DNA from: Gemmatimonadota bacterium
GTDB lineage: Bacteria; Gemmatimonadota; Gemmatimonadetes; Longimicrobiales; Gaopeijiaceae
Length of the DNA: 64,000 nt
NCBI GenBank assembly: GCA_022822325.1
Contig: JAJEBW010000018.1
Location: 186,001-250,000 of the forward strand
Direction of reading: 5' to 3'
The notes under the pieces are model-generated. The model was not told where the DNA came from. It did no database searches and worked only from the letters and a program-made list of their open reading frames with translations. Positions 56,084 to 64,000 of the stretch are shown here, piece by piece (position 1 is the stretch's first letter; the number at the start of each line of letters is the position of its first letter). The position numbers and the translations under genes are program-made.

Positions 56084-57481
56084 ATGACCGTCCACCTTCC
56101 CGATGGCCTGATGACCAGCGTGTCGGGGTTTCGCGGCCGCGTCGGCGACTGCCTGACCCCCGAACTCGTCTCGGCGCTCGCCGCGTCGTACGGGTCCTTC
56201 CTGCGGGCCGGGGGCGACGAGGGGCCGGTCGTGGTCGCGCGCGATTCCCGCACCTCGGGGCCAATGCTGATGCGGGCCGCGGTGGCGGGGCTGCTTTCGA
56301 GTGGATGCCGGGTGGTGGAGATCGGGCTGGTGCCGACCCCGACGCTGATGCTGGCGGTGCGCGATCTGAAGGCCGCCGGGGGACTGGCGATCACCGCGAG
56401 CCACAATCCCGCCGAGTGGAATGCGCTCAAGTTCGCGGTTCGGGGGGGGACCTTTCTGCCGCCCGGGCGGATGGGGCGCTTCCGCGAATGGCTGGCCGGT
56501 CCCGCCCCGGTGCGCGTGCGCTGGGACGAGATTCGCGGGGTGGAGCGCGACGACGGCGCCCTGGAGCGGCACCTGGAGGGGATTCTCGGGCTTCCCTTCC
56601 TGGATGTGGAGGCGATTCGGGCACGCCGTCTGTCGGTGGCGATCGACTGCGTGAATGGAGCGGGGGGCGCGATTCTGACGGCGCTCCTGGAGCGGCTGGG
56701 GTGCGAGGTCGGCGGGATCGGGATGGAGCCGCACGGACGCTTTCACCGCGACCCGGAACCCACCGCGGCCTCCCTCGCGGCGCTGGCCGAGCGGGTGCGA
56801 AATACCGGCGCCGCGATCGGGATGGCGGTGGACCCCGACGCCGACCGCCTCTCGCTGGTCGATGAGCGGGGCTGCGCGCTGGGCGAGGATCTGACGCTGG
56901 CGCTCGCCGCCGATGTGGTGCTGCGCCGCAGACCGGGGCCGGTGGCGACGAATCTGTCGACCAGTCGCGTGGTGGAGGACGCGGCCGCGTGGCATGGCTG
57001 CCGGGTGATTCGCTCTCCGGTCGGGGAGATCAATGTGGTGGAGTGCATGAGGCGCGAAGGGGCGGTGGTGGGGGGGGAGGGGAATGGCGGCGTGATCGTT
57101 CCGGCGCTGCACCTGACCCGGGACGCCCCGCTGGGGGCCGCGCTTCTCCTGCAGCTCCTGGCCAACGAAGACGGCGTTTCCCTCTCCGAGCGGGTGGCGC
57201 GGCTGCCCTCCTACCGGATCGTCAAGGAAAAGACCGCCTTCCCCCGCGACCGGCTGGACCGCGCCTTCGCCATGCTGGCGGGAGCGTTTCCCGGCGACGA
57301 ACGCGACGATAGCGACGGCCTGCGGATTGCCTGGGAGGCGAACCGAAGCTGGCTGCACGTGCGGCCGTCGGGGACCGAACCGGTGGTGCGGTTGATCGCC
57401 GAGGCCGGAGCGGAGACGGAGGCGCGCTCGCTGGTGGACCGGGCTCGCGGGATCCTGGCCCAGGTGGCCGCGTACGCCTGA
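56084..57481 (+). CDS. glmM: phosphoglucosamine mutase
   Basis: GlmM converts glucosamine-6-phosphate to glucosamine-1-phosphate on the route to UDP-GlcNAc. The 465-residue product has the phosphohexomutase set: VSGFRGRVGDCLTPELVSAL, VVVARDSRTSGPMLM, the active-site serine in GLAITASHNPAEWNALKF, the metal loop AVDPDADRLSLVDERG, VGGEGNGGVIVPALHL and WLHVRPSGTEPVVRLIAEAG. ATG 56084 is the start that keeps the conserved N terminus. Its stop TGA overlaps the glmS ATG by one base, so both GlcN-6-P enzymes are made together. The specific assignment to GlmM over phosphomannomutase rests on the glmS neighbour. Confidence 0.9.
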   Translation: MTVHLPDGLMTSVSGFRGRVGDCLTPELVSALAASYGSFLRAGGDEGPVVVARDSRTSGPMLMRAAVAGLLSSGCRVVEIGLVPTPTLMLAVRDLKAAGGLAITASHNPAEWNALKFAVRGGTFLPPGRMGRFREWLAGPAPVRVRWDEIRGVERDDGALERHLEGILGLPFLDVEAIRARRLSVAIDCVNGAGGAILTALLERLGCEVGGIGMEPHGRFHRDPEPTAASLAALAERVRNTGAAIGMAVDPDADRLSLVDERGCALGEDLTLALAADVVLRRRPGPVATNLSTSRVVEDAAAWHGCRVIRSPVGEINVVECMRREGAVVGGEGNGGVIVPALHLTRDAPLGAALLLQLLANEDGVSLSERVARLPSYRIVKEKTAFPRDRLDRAFAMLAGAFPGDERDDSDGLRIAWEANRSWLHVRPSGTEPVVRLIAEAGAETEARSLVDRARGILAQVAAYA

Positions 57482-59310
57482 TGTGCGGAATCATCGGCTA
57501 CCTGGGGGAGCGGCCGGCCGCGCCGATCCTCCTCGAAGGACTGCGCCGCCTGGAGTACCGCGGCTACGACTCGGCGGGACTGGCGGTCTTCGCGGGGGAC
57601 CGGCTGCGCGTGGAGAAGCGGGCGGGCAAGGTCGCGGGGCTGGAAGACGCGATCGGCAACGGCTTCCCCTCCTCCAACTGCGGGATCGCGCACACCCGCT
57701 GGGCGACGCACGGGCCACCGAACCGGGCCAACGCCCATCCCCATCTCTCGGCGGCGAAGGACATCGCCCTCGTCCACAACGGGATCATCGAGAGCGCCGC
57801 GCGCCAGCGTCCCCTGCTCAGGGATCGCGGCTTTCATTTCCGCAGCGAGACCGACACCGAAGTCCTCGTTCACCTCATAGACCTCGCCTTCCGCGAATGC
57901 GCCCTCCTGGAGGACGCTGTGGCCGCCGCCCTGGCCCGGATCGAGGGAAGCTACGGCATCGCGGTGGTCAGCCTGCGCGATCCCGGCAAGATCGTCGCGG
58001 CGCGCAAGGGCAGTCCGGTGCTTCTCGGGCTTGGAGCGACGGGCGATCTCGTGGTGGCCTCCGACCCGGCCGCCGTCGTGGCGCACACCCAGCGCGTCCT
58101 CCGGCTGCGCGACGGCGATTCGGCGGTTCTCGACTCCGGCGGCCACCGCACCTTCGATCTCGCTCGTCGTTCGGTCCGGCGCGGCTTCCAGACCGTCGCC
58201 TGGGATGTGGATGCGATCGGCAAGGGCGGCCACGACCACTTCATGTACAAGGAGATCCTCGAGCAGCCCGCCTCGCTTCGCGACGCGACCCGCGGCAGAC
58301 TCCTGGAGGAGGAGGGGATCGCGCGGCTGGGCGGGATGGCGGACGTCGATCTGAAGGGGGTGCGCCGGATCGTCATTACGGCCTGCGGCACAAGCTGGCA
58401 CGCGGGTCTGATCGGCGCGCGCATGATCGAGGAGATGGCGCGGATTCCGGTCGCCGCCGAGTACGCTTCGGAGTTCCGCTACCGCAACCCGGTTCTCGAC
58501 CGGGGAACGCTCGTCCTCGGGATCAGCCAGTCGGGCGAGACCGCCGACACCCTGGCCGCCCTGCGCGAGGCCCGCCGCCGCGGATGCCGCATCATGGGGA
58601 TCGTCAATGTGGTCGGATCGTCGATCGCCGCGGAAACCGACTTCGGCGTGTATCTGCACGCGGGGCCGGAGATCGGGGTGGCCTCCACCAAGTCCTTTTC
58701 CAGCCAGGTCGTCGCCCTCGCGCTGTTCACCCTCCACCTGGCGCGCCAACGGAACATGTCGCTTCCCGAGGGCCGCACCCTGGTCCGCGCGATCGCCGGT
58801 CTGCCCGCCCTCGTCGAAGAGGCGCTCGCGGTCGATGCGCAGGTGAGGGCCCTTGCCGAGCGGTACCGGAACGCCCCCAACTTCCTCTACCTGGGTCGCG
58901 GATACCAGTTCCCGGTGGCCCTCGAGGGAGCTCTGAAGCTGAAGGAGGTAAGTTACATCCACGCAGAAGGCTATCCCGCCGCCGAGATGAAGCACGGACC
59001 GATTGCGCTGATCGACGAGGAGATGCCGGTGGTGGTGCTCGCGCCGCGCGATCCGGTCTACGAGAAGACGCTGTCGAACATCGAGGAGGTGCGGGCGCGG
59101 GGCGGGCGAGTGATCGCGGTGGTGAACGACCGGTCGAGCGCGGTGATCGACCGGGTGGACGATGCGATCGAGGTTCCCTCCACCCTGCCGGCGCTGATGC
59201 CGGTGCTGACCGCGGCGCCGCTTCAGCTTCTGGCCTATCATGTCGCCGTGATGCGGGGTTGCGATGTGGACCAGCCGCGCAACCTGGCCAAGTCGGTGAC
59301 GGTGGAGTAG
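57481..59310 (+). CDS. glmS: glutamine--fructose-6-phosphate aminotransferase (isomerizing)
   Basis: GlmS makes glucosamine-6-phosphate from fructose-6-phosphate and glutamine. It has 609 residues, full length. The glutaminase domain starts with the catalytic Cys (MCGIIGYLGERPAAPILLEG) and has LEYRGYDSAGLAVF, THGPPNRANAHPH and LVHNGIIES. Two SIS isomerase domains follow (VITACGTSWHAGLIGARMIE, LGISQSGETADTLAALREAR, VASTKSFSSQVVALALF). The end is CDVDQPRNLAKSVTVE. No glmS-ribozyme-like element is visible in the leader. The leader hairpin before glmM is noted separately. Confidence 0.97.
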   Translation: MCGIIGYLGERPAAPILLEGLRRLEYRGYDSAGLAVFAGDRLRVEKRAGKVAGLEDAIGNGFPSSNCGIAHTRWATHGPPNRANAHPHLSAAKDIALVHNGIIESAARQRPLLRDRGFHFRSETDTEVLVHLIDLAFRECALLEDAVAAALARIEGSYGIAVVSLRDPGKIVAARKGSPVLLGLGATGDLVVASDPAAVVAHTQRVLRLRDGDSAVLDSGGHRTFDLARRSVRRGFQTVAWDVDAIGKGGHDHFMYKEILEQPASLRDATRGRLLEEEGIARLGGMADVDLKGVRRIVITACGTSWHAGLIGARMIEEMARIPVAAEYASEFRYRNPVLDRGTLVLGISQSGETADTLAALREARRRGCRIMGIVNVVGSSIAAETDFGVYLHAGPEIGVASTKSFSSQVVALALFTLHLARQRNMSLPEGRTLVRAIAGLPALVEEALAVDAQVRALAERYRNAPNFLYLGRGYQFPVALEGALKLKEVSYIHAEGYPAAEMKHGPIALIDEEMPVVVLAPRDPVYEKTLSNIEEVRARGGRVIAVVNDRSSAVIDRVDDAIEVPSTLPALMPVLTAAPLQLLAYHVAVMRGCDVDQPRNLAKSVTVE

Positions 59311-59318
59311 GAGGCGCC

Positions 59319-59786
59319 GTGCGGATCGTCGTGCAGAGGGTGGCCGAGGCCTCGGTGGCGGTGGACGGGGAGGTGGTGGGGAAGATCGGGCCGGGGCTGT
59401 TGGTTCTGGCGGGGTTTCGGGCGGGGGACGACGGCGCGGTCCTCGACTGGATGGCGGCCCGGCTGGTCGGCCTCCGAATCTTCGCCGACGAGCGGGGAAG
59501 GATGAATCGATCAGTGGTCCGGACCGGGGGAGAGCTCCTGGTCGTGAGCCAGTTCACCCTCTACGGCGACGCCGCCAGGGGACGCCGACCCTCTTTTGTC
59601 CGGGCCGCGCCCCCGCACCTCGCCGAACCGCTCTACGAGGGTTTTCTGGCGAGGCTCGACGCGCTTCTTCCCGGAAGGGTGCGGCGCGGGAGATTCGGCG
59701 CCGCCATGCAGCTCTCGCTCCTCAACGACGGGCCCGTCACCCTGGTCATCGACCGCGACGCGGCGGTCCCCTCCACGCGCCGGTGA
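59319..59786 (+). CDS. dtd: D-aminoacyl-tRNA deacylase
   Basis: A 155-residue enzyme that removes D-amino acids (and glycine) mischarged on tRNA. The family motifs are RIVVQRVAEASVAVDGEVVG, LLVVSQFTLYGDAARGRRPS and a final ALLNDGPVT-like segment (here SLLNDGPVTLVID). The Ser-Gln-Phe-Thr motif contains the catalytic threonine and the GP motif gives D-chirality selectivity. The start is GTG 59319 behind GGAGG. The stop overlaps the maf start as GTGA, and the gene follows glmS by eight bases. Confidence 0.92.
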   Translation: MRIVVQRVAEASVAVDGEVVGKIGPGLLVLAGFRAGDDGAVLDWMAARLVGLRIFADERGRMNRSVVRTGGELLVVSQFTLYGDAARGRRPSFVRAAPPHLAEPLYEGFLARLDALLPGRVRRGRFGAAMQLSLLNDGPVTLVIDRDAAVPSTRR

Positions 59787-60451
59787 CGATTCCCCTGGTT
59801 CTGGCCTCGGCCTCGCCCCGGCGCGCCGCCCTCCTCGCCATGCTGGGGCTTGACTTCGCCGTGCATCCAGCCGGCGTCGAGGAGCGCCGCGCGGCGGGGG
59901 AAGCGCCGGCCGGTTATGTGGAGCGTCTGGCGCGCGAGAAGGCGCTGGCCGTTGCGGCGCTGCATCCGGAGGCGCTTGTCATCGGCGGCGACACCGTTGT
60001 TCTTCTGGAGGGCCGGGTCCTGGAGAAGCCGCGCGACAGAGACGATGCGCGCGCGATGCTGGCCTCGCTCTCGGGTCGCGCCCATCATGTCCACACCGGT
60101 CTGGCGCTGGTGCGGCGGGGGCGGACGGTTTCGCGGGCGGCGAGCGCGCGGGTGGTCTTCCGGCCGGTCGGCCGCGAATTCATTCGCCGCTACGTCGATT
60201 CCGGGGAGCCGCTCGACAAGGCCGGCGCCTACGGGATTCAGGGTCCGGGATCGGTGCTGGTGCGGCGCGTCGAGGGAGACTGCTACGCGGTCATGGGGCT
60301 CTCGGTGGCCGCCTTCGCGGAGCTGTTGCCGGCGCTCGGCTGCCTCTTCCGCCCAGGCGCCGGGGTGATGCGGGCGAACTCCGCCGAAGCGGACGAGGAC
60401 GGCGCGCGATCCACCACGCATGAGATGCGCGCAGGGCAGAATCGAAGATGA
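59783..60451 (+). CDS. maf: Maf-family nucleotide pyrophosphatase
   Basis: A 222-residue house-cleaning nucleoside triphosphate pyrophosphatase, of the type acting on dTTP/UTP or m7GTP. Landmarks are the N-terminal loop LVLASASPRRAALLAMLGLD, the catalytic region VIGGDTVVLLEGRVLEKPRD, and EPLDKAGAYGIQGPGSVLVR followed by DCYAVMGLSVAAFAELLPAL. The last 30 residues form a non-conserved acidic and basic tail. The start is GTG 59783 and the stop overlaps glpK as ATGA, so dtd-maf-glpK are translated in tandem. Confidence 0.92.
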   Translation: MTIPLVLASASPRRAALLAMLGLDFAVHPAGVEERRAAGEAPAGYVERLAREKALAVAALHPEALVIGGDTVVLLEGRVLEKPRDRDDARAMLASLSGRAHHVHTGLALVRRGRTVSRAASARVVFRPVGREFIRRYVDSGEPLDKAGAYGIQGPGSVLVRRVEGDCYAVMGLSVAAFAELLPALGCLFRPGAGVMRANSAEADEDGARSTTHEMRAGQNRR

Positions 60452-61950
60452 GCGAGCGCGCGGTCCTGGCGATCGACCAGGGAACGACCGGGTCGGCGGC
60501 GCTGGCGGTTTCGGCCGGCGGCGAGATCCTGGGACGCGCCTACTCCGAGTTCACGCAGCACTTTCCCCGGCCCGGCCGCGTGGAGCACGATCCGGAGGAA
60601 CTCTGGCAGGTGACCGCGTCGGTGGCCCGCGAGGCCCTGGCGGCCGCGAAGAGGCGGGGTGGCCGGGTGGAGGCGGTCGGGATCGCCAACCAGCGCGAGA
60701 CGATCGTTCTGTGGGATCCGGAGACGCTCGAACCGCTCGGACGGGCGATCGTCTGGCAGGACCGCCGCACGGCCGCTATCTGCAAGGCGCTCCGCGACGC
60801 CGGGCACGAGGACGAGATCCGCCGCCGCACCGGTCTCCTCCTCGATCCCTACTTCTCGGGCACCAAGCTCCGCTGGCTCTTCGAGAACGATCCGGCGCTC
60901 GCCGCCCGCGCCAGCTCCGGAGATCTGGCCGCCGGCACCATCGACAGTTGGCTGATCGCGCGCCTGACCGCCGGCGCCGTGCACGCCACCGATCCCACCA
61001 ACGCCTCGCGCACCCTCCTCTTCGATCTGGACGGCGGCGACTGGAGCGACCCGCTCCTCGAGCTCATGGGGGTGCCGCGTCGGATCCTGCCCGCGGTGCG
61101 GCCCAGCGCGGGGGACTTCGGAGTCGCGCGCGGCGATATCCTCGGCGCCGAGCTCCCGATCACCGGCGTGGCGGGCGACCAGCAGGCCGCGCTCTACGGG
61201 CAGCGCTGCTGGAATCCGGGCGAGGCCAAGTGCACCTACGGCACCGGCGCCTTCCTCCTCCTCCACACCGGACGGGAGCGCCCTTCCTCCGACCACGGCC
61301 TCCTCGCCACGGCGGCCTGCGACGCCCACGGCGGTCCCGCCTTCGCCCTGGAGGGATCGATCTTCGTCGCGGGCGCGGCGATCCAGTGGCTTCGCGACGG
61401 CCTCGGAGTTCTCGAGAGCGCGCCCGAGAGCGAGACGCTGGCGCGGTCGCTTCCCGGCAACGAGGGGGTGTATCTGGTTCCGGCCTTTGCCGGTCTCGGG
61501 GCGCCGCACTGGCATCCGCAGGCCCGGGGCGCGATCGTCGGGCTCACCCGGGGCACAGGCCGCGCGCACCTGGCCAGGGCCGCGCTGGAGGCGATGGCCT
61601 ACGGGACCCGCGATCTCCTGGACGCGATGGCCCGGGACGGGGGCGTGGCGGCCGCCCGGCTGCGGGTGGATGGGGGCGCCGCTCGCAACGACTGGCTCCT
61701 GGGCTTTCTGGCCGGGGTCCTGGGAGTCCCCGTGACGCGGCCGCGAATGGTCGAATCGACGGCGCTGGGGGCGGCGGGGCTGGCGGGTTTGCGGGCGGGA
61801 GTCTGGCGCGCGCCCGGCGACTTCGCGGCGGCGCGGCCGACGGGCCGGACCTTCGCGCCGGAGATGGACGCCGAGACGCGGGCGGAGCTCCTGGCGGGGT
61901 GGCGGCGGGCGGTGGCGGGCGCGGTCGCCGCGGCGGCTCCGGTTCCCTGA
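60448..61950 (+). CDS. glpK: glycerol kinase
   Basis: GlpK phosphorylates glycerol with ATP, trapping it in the cell as glycerol-3-phosphate. The 500-residue product starts with the ATP-binding loop AVLAIDQGTTGSAALAVSAG, has VGIANQRETIVLWD and IVWQDRRTAAICKAL (glycerol site), and the FGGY landmarks AGDQQAALYGQRCWNPGEAK, CTYGTGAFLLLHTG and LVPAFAGLGAPHWHPQARGA. RLRVDGGAARNDWLLGFLAG completes the pattern. No glycerol transporter or dehydrogenase is adjacent. ATG 60448 overlaps maf; it ends the five-gene plus-strand run from glmM. Confidence 0.95.
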   Translation: MSERAVLAIDQGTTGSAALAVSAGGEILGRAYSEFTQHFPRPGRVEHDPEELWQVTASVAREALAAAKRRGGRVEAVGIANQRETIVLWDPETLEPLGRAIVWQDRRTAAICKALRDAGHEDEIRRRTGLLLDPYFSGTKLRWLFENDPALAARASSGDLAAGTIDSWLIARLTAGAVHATDPTNASRTLLFDLDGGDWSDPLLELMGVPRRILPAVRPSAGDFGVARGDILGAELPITGVAGDQQAALYGQRCWNPGEAKCTYGTGAFLLLHTGRERPSSDHGLLATAACDAHGGPAFALEGSIFVAGAAIQWLRDGLGVLESAPESETLARSLPGNEGVYLVPAFAGLGAPHWHPQARGAIVGLTRGTGRAHLARAALEAMAYGTRDLLDAMARDGGVAAARLRVDGGAARNDWLLGFLAGVLGVPVTRPRMVESTALGAAGLAGLRAGVWRAPGDFAAARPTGRTFAPEMDAETRAELLAGWRRAVAGAVAAAAPVP

Positions 61951-61962
61951 GACGGCGCGCGT

Positions 61963-61976
61963 CTTACATTAGTAAG
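61963..61976. promoter_or_regulatory. small palindrome in the gap before ccmE
   Basis: CTTACATTAGTAAG (61963-61976) has 5-base arms (CTTAC/GTAAG) around ATTA, in the only AT-rich part of the 157-base gap between glpK and ccmE. It could be an operator or part of a promoter for the cytochrome c maturation genes. There is one copy only, so this is a weak call. Confidence 0.3.
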
Positions 61977-62107
61977 GGCGTTTCGCATTTGAAGGCCGGG
62001 CGAGGCACGGGCGCCGGCGCGAATGGGCGCGGGCGGGACGCCCGGTTGGCGAAGCGGCCCGAGAGTACGGAGCACCCGGAGCGAGAACCCGAAAGCGAGA
62101 GCCCGGA

Positions 62108-62530
62108 ATGAGACACGGACGATTCCTTGCGGGGCTGGTCGGAGTGGCGGCGGTCGTCGGATACCTGATGTTCACCGGAATCAGGGACAGCATGGTGTAC
62201 TACCTGACCCCGGTCGAGCTCATGGCGCGAGTGGAGGACGATCCCACCTTCCATGAGATGGGCGTCAAGGTGAGCGGCCGCGTGGTGGCGGGTTCGTGGG
62301 AGCGCGGCGGCGGCGGGCTCGGCAGCCACGCCTTCACGGTGGCGGACATGGAGAGCCCCGGGGTCGTCTTCCGGGTCCACTACGAAAACGCTCTCCCCGA
62401 CACCTTCAACGACGAGGCGGAGGTGGTCGTCGAGGGCATCTACGGGACCGACGGCGTCTTCCGCGCCCACACCGTCCTCACCAAGTGCGGCAGCCGGTAC
62501 GAGGCCGCCGGAGAAGAGCTGGCGGCGTGA
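62108..62530 (+). CDS. ccmE: cytochrome c maturation haem chaperone CcmE, Cys-type variant
   Basis: CcmE is the periplasmic haem chaperone of system I cytochrome c maturation, anchored by an N-terminal helix (here FLAGLVGVAAVVGYLMF). The 140-residue product has the OB-fold strands MGVKVSGRVVAGSW, VVFRVHYENALPDTFNDEAE and VVVEGIYGTDGVFRAHTVL. The haem-binding site is CGSRY (Cys127, Tyr131), where classical CcmE has His-x3-Tyr. Such CxxxY variants are known in some bacteria and archaea. Its stop overlaps ccmF (GTGA). Confidence 0.9.
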   Translation: MRHGRFLAGLVGVAAVVGYLMFTGIRDSMVYYLTPVELMARVEDDPTFHEMGVKVSGRVVAGSWERGGGGLGSHAFTVADMESPGVVFRVHYENALPDTFNDEAEVVVEGIYGTDGVFRAHTVLTKCGSRYEAAGEELAA

Positions 62531-64000
62531 CGACGCTGGGCGAACTCGCCCTCTGGATCGCCCTGCCGATCGCCTTCTGGGGCATGGCGCTCTCCTTCAT
62601 CGGGGGCCGGGTGCGCCGCGGCGACCTCGTATTGAGCGGCGAACGCTCGGTCCACGCCGTCACCGGGCTGATTCTGCTGGCCTCGATCGGGATCATCGCG
62701 GCCTTTGTCGGCGAACGCTACGAGTACAGCTACGTCGCCAACTATTCCAACCGCGAGCTCGACACCTGGTTCAAGGTCGCCGGGCTCTGGGCGGGGCAGC
62801 GCGGATCGCTCGTCTTCTGGACCCTTCTCCTCTCGGTCTTCGCTTCGGTGGCGGTCTTCGCCAACCGCCGCCGCAACCGCGAGTTCATGCCCAACGTGAC
62901 CGGAACGCTGCTGGGCATCCTCGCCTTCCTCCTCGTGGTCCTGCTCTTCGCCGACGTGAGCCCCTTCGAACGGCTGGGCTTCACCCCCGCCAACGGCCGG
63001 GGCCTCAATCCGCAGCTCCAGAACTACTGGATGACGATTCATCCGCCGACGCTCTACCTCGGCTTCACCGCCTTCGCCGTTCCCTTCGCCTTCGCCATCT
63101 CCGCGCTTCTCACCGGCCGCCTCGATTCGCGCTGGATCTCCATCACCCGCCGCTGGATCCTCGTGAGCTGGTTCTTCCTCACCTGCGGGATCATCTTCGG
63201 GATGCGCTGGGCCTACGAAGAGCTGGGCTGGGGCGGCTACTGGTTCTGGGATCCGGTGGAAAACGCCTCGCTCCTTCCCTGGCTGACCGCCACCGCCTTC
63301 CTCCACTCGATCCAGATCCAGGAAAACCGGGGGATGCTGAAGGTGTGGAACATGGGGCTGGTGGCGACGACCTTCCTCCTCACCCTCTTCGCCACCTTCC
63401 TGACCCGCTCGGGGCTGATCGAATCGGTGCACAGCTTCGCCGAGAACCTCACGATCGCCTACATCTTCCTGGGATTCATGGGCTCGCTGGCGGTCCTCTC
63501 TCTTCTCCTGATCGTTCACCGGCTGCCGCTGCTCCGCTCCGAGAACCGAATCCAGTCCTTCCTCTCGCGCGAGTCGGCCTTCCTCTTCAACAACCTCCTC
63601 CTGGTGGGAATCACCTTCGCCGTCGCCTGGGGCACGCTCTTTCCCCTGATTACCGAAGGATTCTTCGGCGAAACGATCAATGTGGGGCCGCCCTTCTACA
63701 ACCGGGTCAACATTCCGATCGGGCTGATCCTCCTCACGCTGATGGGGATCGGTCCGGTGATCGCCTGGCGGCGGGCCTCCCCGCGGAATCTGCGGCGCAA
63801 CTTCGTCCTTCCGCTGGGCATGACGGCGGCGACGCTGCTGGCGCTCCTGGCCGCGGGCGTGAGACACTCCATGGCGCTCGCGACCTTCGCCATCTCGGCC
63901 TTCGTCATGACCGTCGTGGTGACCGAGTTCTGGAAGGGAACCAGAGCGCGGGCCCGGATTGCGGGGGAAGGGGCGATGCGCGCCTTCGCGAGCCTGGTGC
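62527..64000 (+). CDS. ccmF: CcmF-type cytochrome c haem lyase (truncated by the window edge)
   Basis: CcmF is a multi-spanning membrane protein that attaches haem to apocytochrome c. About 491 codons are present, from GTG 62527 (overlapping ccmE) to the window end. The WWD haem-handling motif is WGWGGYWFWDPVENASLLPW-like (here GWGGYWFWDPVENASLLPWL). Conserved periplasmic histidines occur in WMTIHPPTLYLGF and in SVHSFAENLTIAYIFLG. More than ten hydrophobic helices are visible, with LLLVGITFAVAWGTLFPLIT among them. The C-terminal third lies beyond the window. Together with the CcmE variant it forms the start of a ccm operon. Confidence 0.93.
   Translation, partial: MTTLGELALWIALPIAFWGMALSFIGGRVRRGDLVLSGERSVHAVTGLILLASIGIIAAFVGERYEYSYVANYSNRELDTWFKVAGLWAGQRGSLVFWTLLLSVFASVAVFANRRRNREFMPNVTGTLLGILAFLLVVLLFADVSPFERLGFTPANGRGLNPQLQNYWMTIHPPTLYLGFTAFAVPFAFAISALLTGRLDSRWISITRRWILVSWFFLTCGIIFGMRWAYEELGWGGYWFWDPVENASLLPWLTATAFLHSIQIQENRGMLKVWNMGLVATTFLLTLFATFLTRSGLIESVHSFAENLTIAYIFLGFMGSLAVLSLLLIVHRLPLLRSENRIQSFLSRESAFLFNNLLLVGITFAVAWGTLFPLITEGFFGETINVGPPFYNRVNIPIGLILLTLMGIGPVIAWRRASPRNLRRNFVLPLGMTAATLLALLAAGVRHSMALATFAISAFVMTVVVTEFWKGTRARARIAGEGAMRAFASLV

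Noticed and set aside
57300..57481. glmS ribozyme upstream of glmS
   Set aside because: glmS starts within the glmM stop codon, so there is no leader. The hairpin before glmM does not have the glmS ribozyme core as far as I can see.

Overview
The window is a dense, very GC-rich stretch of bacterial chromosome from a Gram-negative (diderm) organism. It carries a TonB-dependent receptor, an RND permease, an outer-membrane barrel, a SurA-type chaperone, several lipoproteins, a menaquinone methyltransferase, cytochrome c maturation genes and an ECF sigma factor. Together with the small conserved proteins around acetyl-CoA synthetase and the GC content, this suggests Gemmatimonadota or a neighbouring phylum. 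That placement is inference and was not tested against any database.

Layout. 1-2.1 kb: the end of an NhaC-type antiporter, then etfBA. 2.2-7.6 kb: a repeat-containing lipoprotein, divergent from an RND permease that overlaps a DUF2236/MpaB-type oxygenase. 7.6-11.2 kb: a minus-strand barrel protein/moeA/M23 lipoprotein cluster and a zinc-ribbon membrane protein. 11.4-17.0 kb: a plus-strand run of small protein, acs, small protein, guaB and a MltD-like transglycosylase, then moaC on the other strand. 17.5-18.4 kb: a decayed island with an IS481-type transposase remnant and a beta-propeller gene fragment. 18.4-32.9 kb: a continuous eight-gene minus-strand cluster (TonB receptor, DUF58, BatA-like, mfd, two parvulins, pdxA, holB). 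33.5-40.0 kb: lepA, ROK glucokinase, PfkB kinase, a STAS-ATPase protein, a second STAS-like protein and a Cys/Met PLP enzyme. 40.1-43.4 kb: pruA, a NifU-like scaffold and mrp. 43.4-47.6 kb: a small membrane protein and an ECF sigma/regulator/membrane protein/DUF2154-like operon. 47.9-55.5 kb: menG, then a minus-strand series of two M16 peptidases and mutM, ybjQ, purD and an M48 peptidase. 56.1-61.95 kb: glmM, glmS, dtd, maf and glpK. 62.1 kb to the end: ccmE and ccmF, the latter cut by the window edge.

Most genes are housekeeping. Junctions are very compact: at least sixteen are four-base overlaps (ATGA, GTGA or TTGA), pointing to pervasive translational coupling and helping to fix many starts. 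No tRNA, rRNA, CRISPR array, prophage or intact insertion sequence was seen.

The most unusual item is a family of intergenic elements of roughly 180 bases at three sites. Copy A (33071-33250) and copy B (52614-52757) are colinear by eye over about 145 bases. Copy C (55904-55945) looks like copy A with its interior deleted between two ATGCC repeats, leaving a 19-bp stem whose only non-canonical pairs are G-U on the plus strand. Other items to check are the STAS/ATPase pair (a possible partner switch), the Cys-type CcmE, the Mrp protein without its usual CxxC, and a 19-bp duplication that rewrote the C terminus of MenG.
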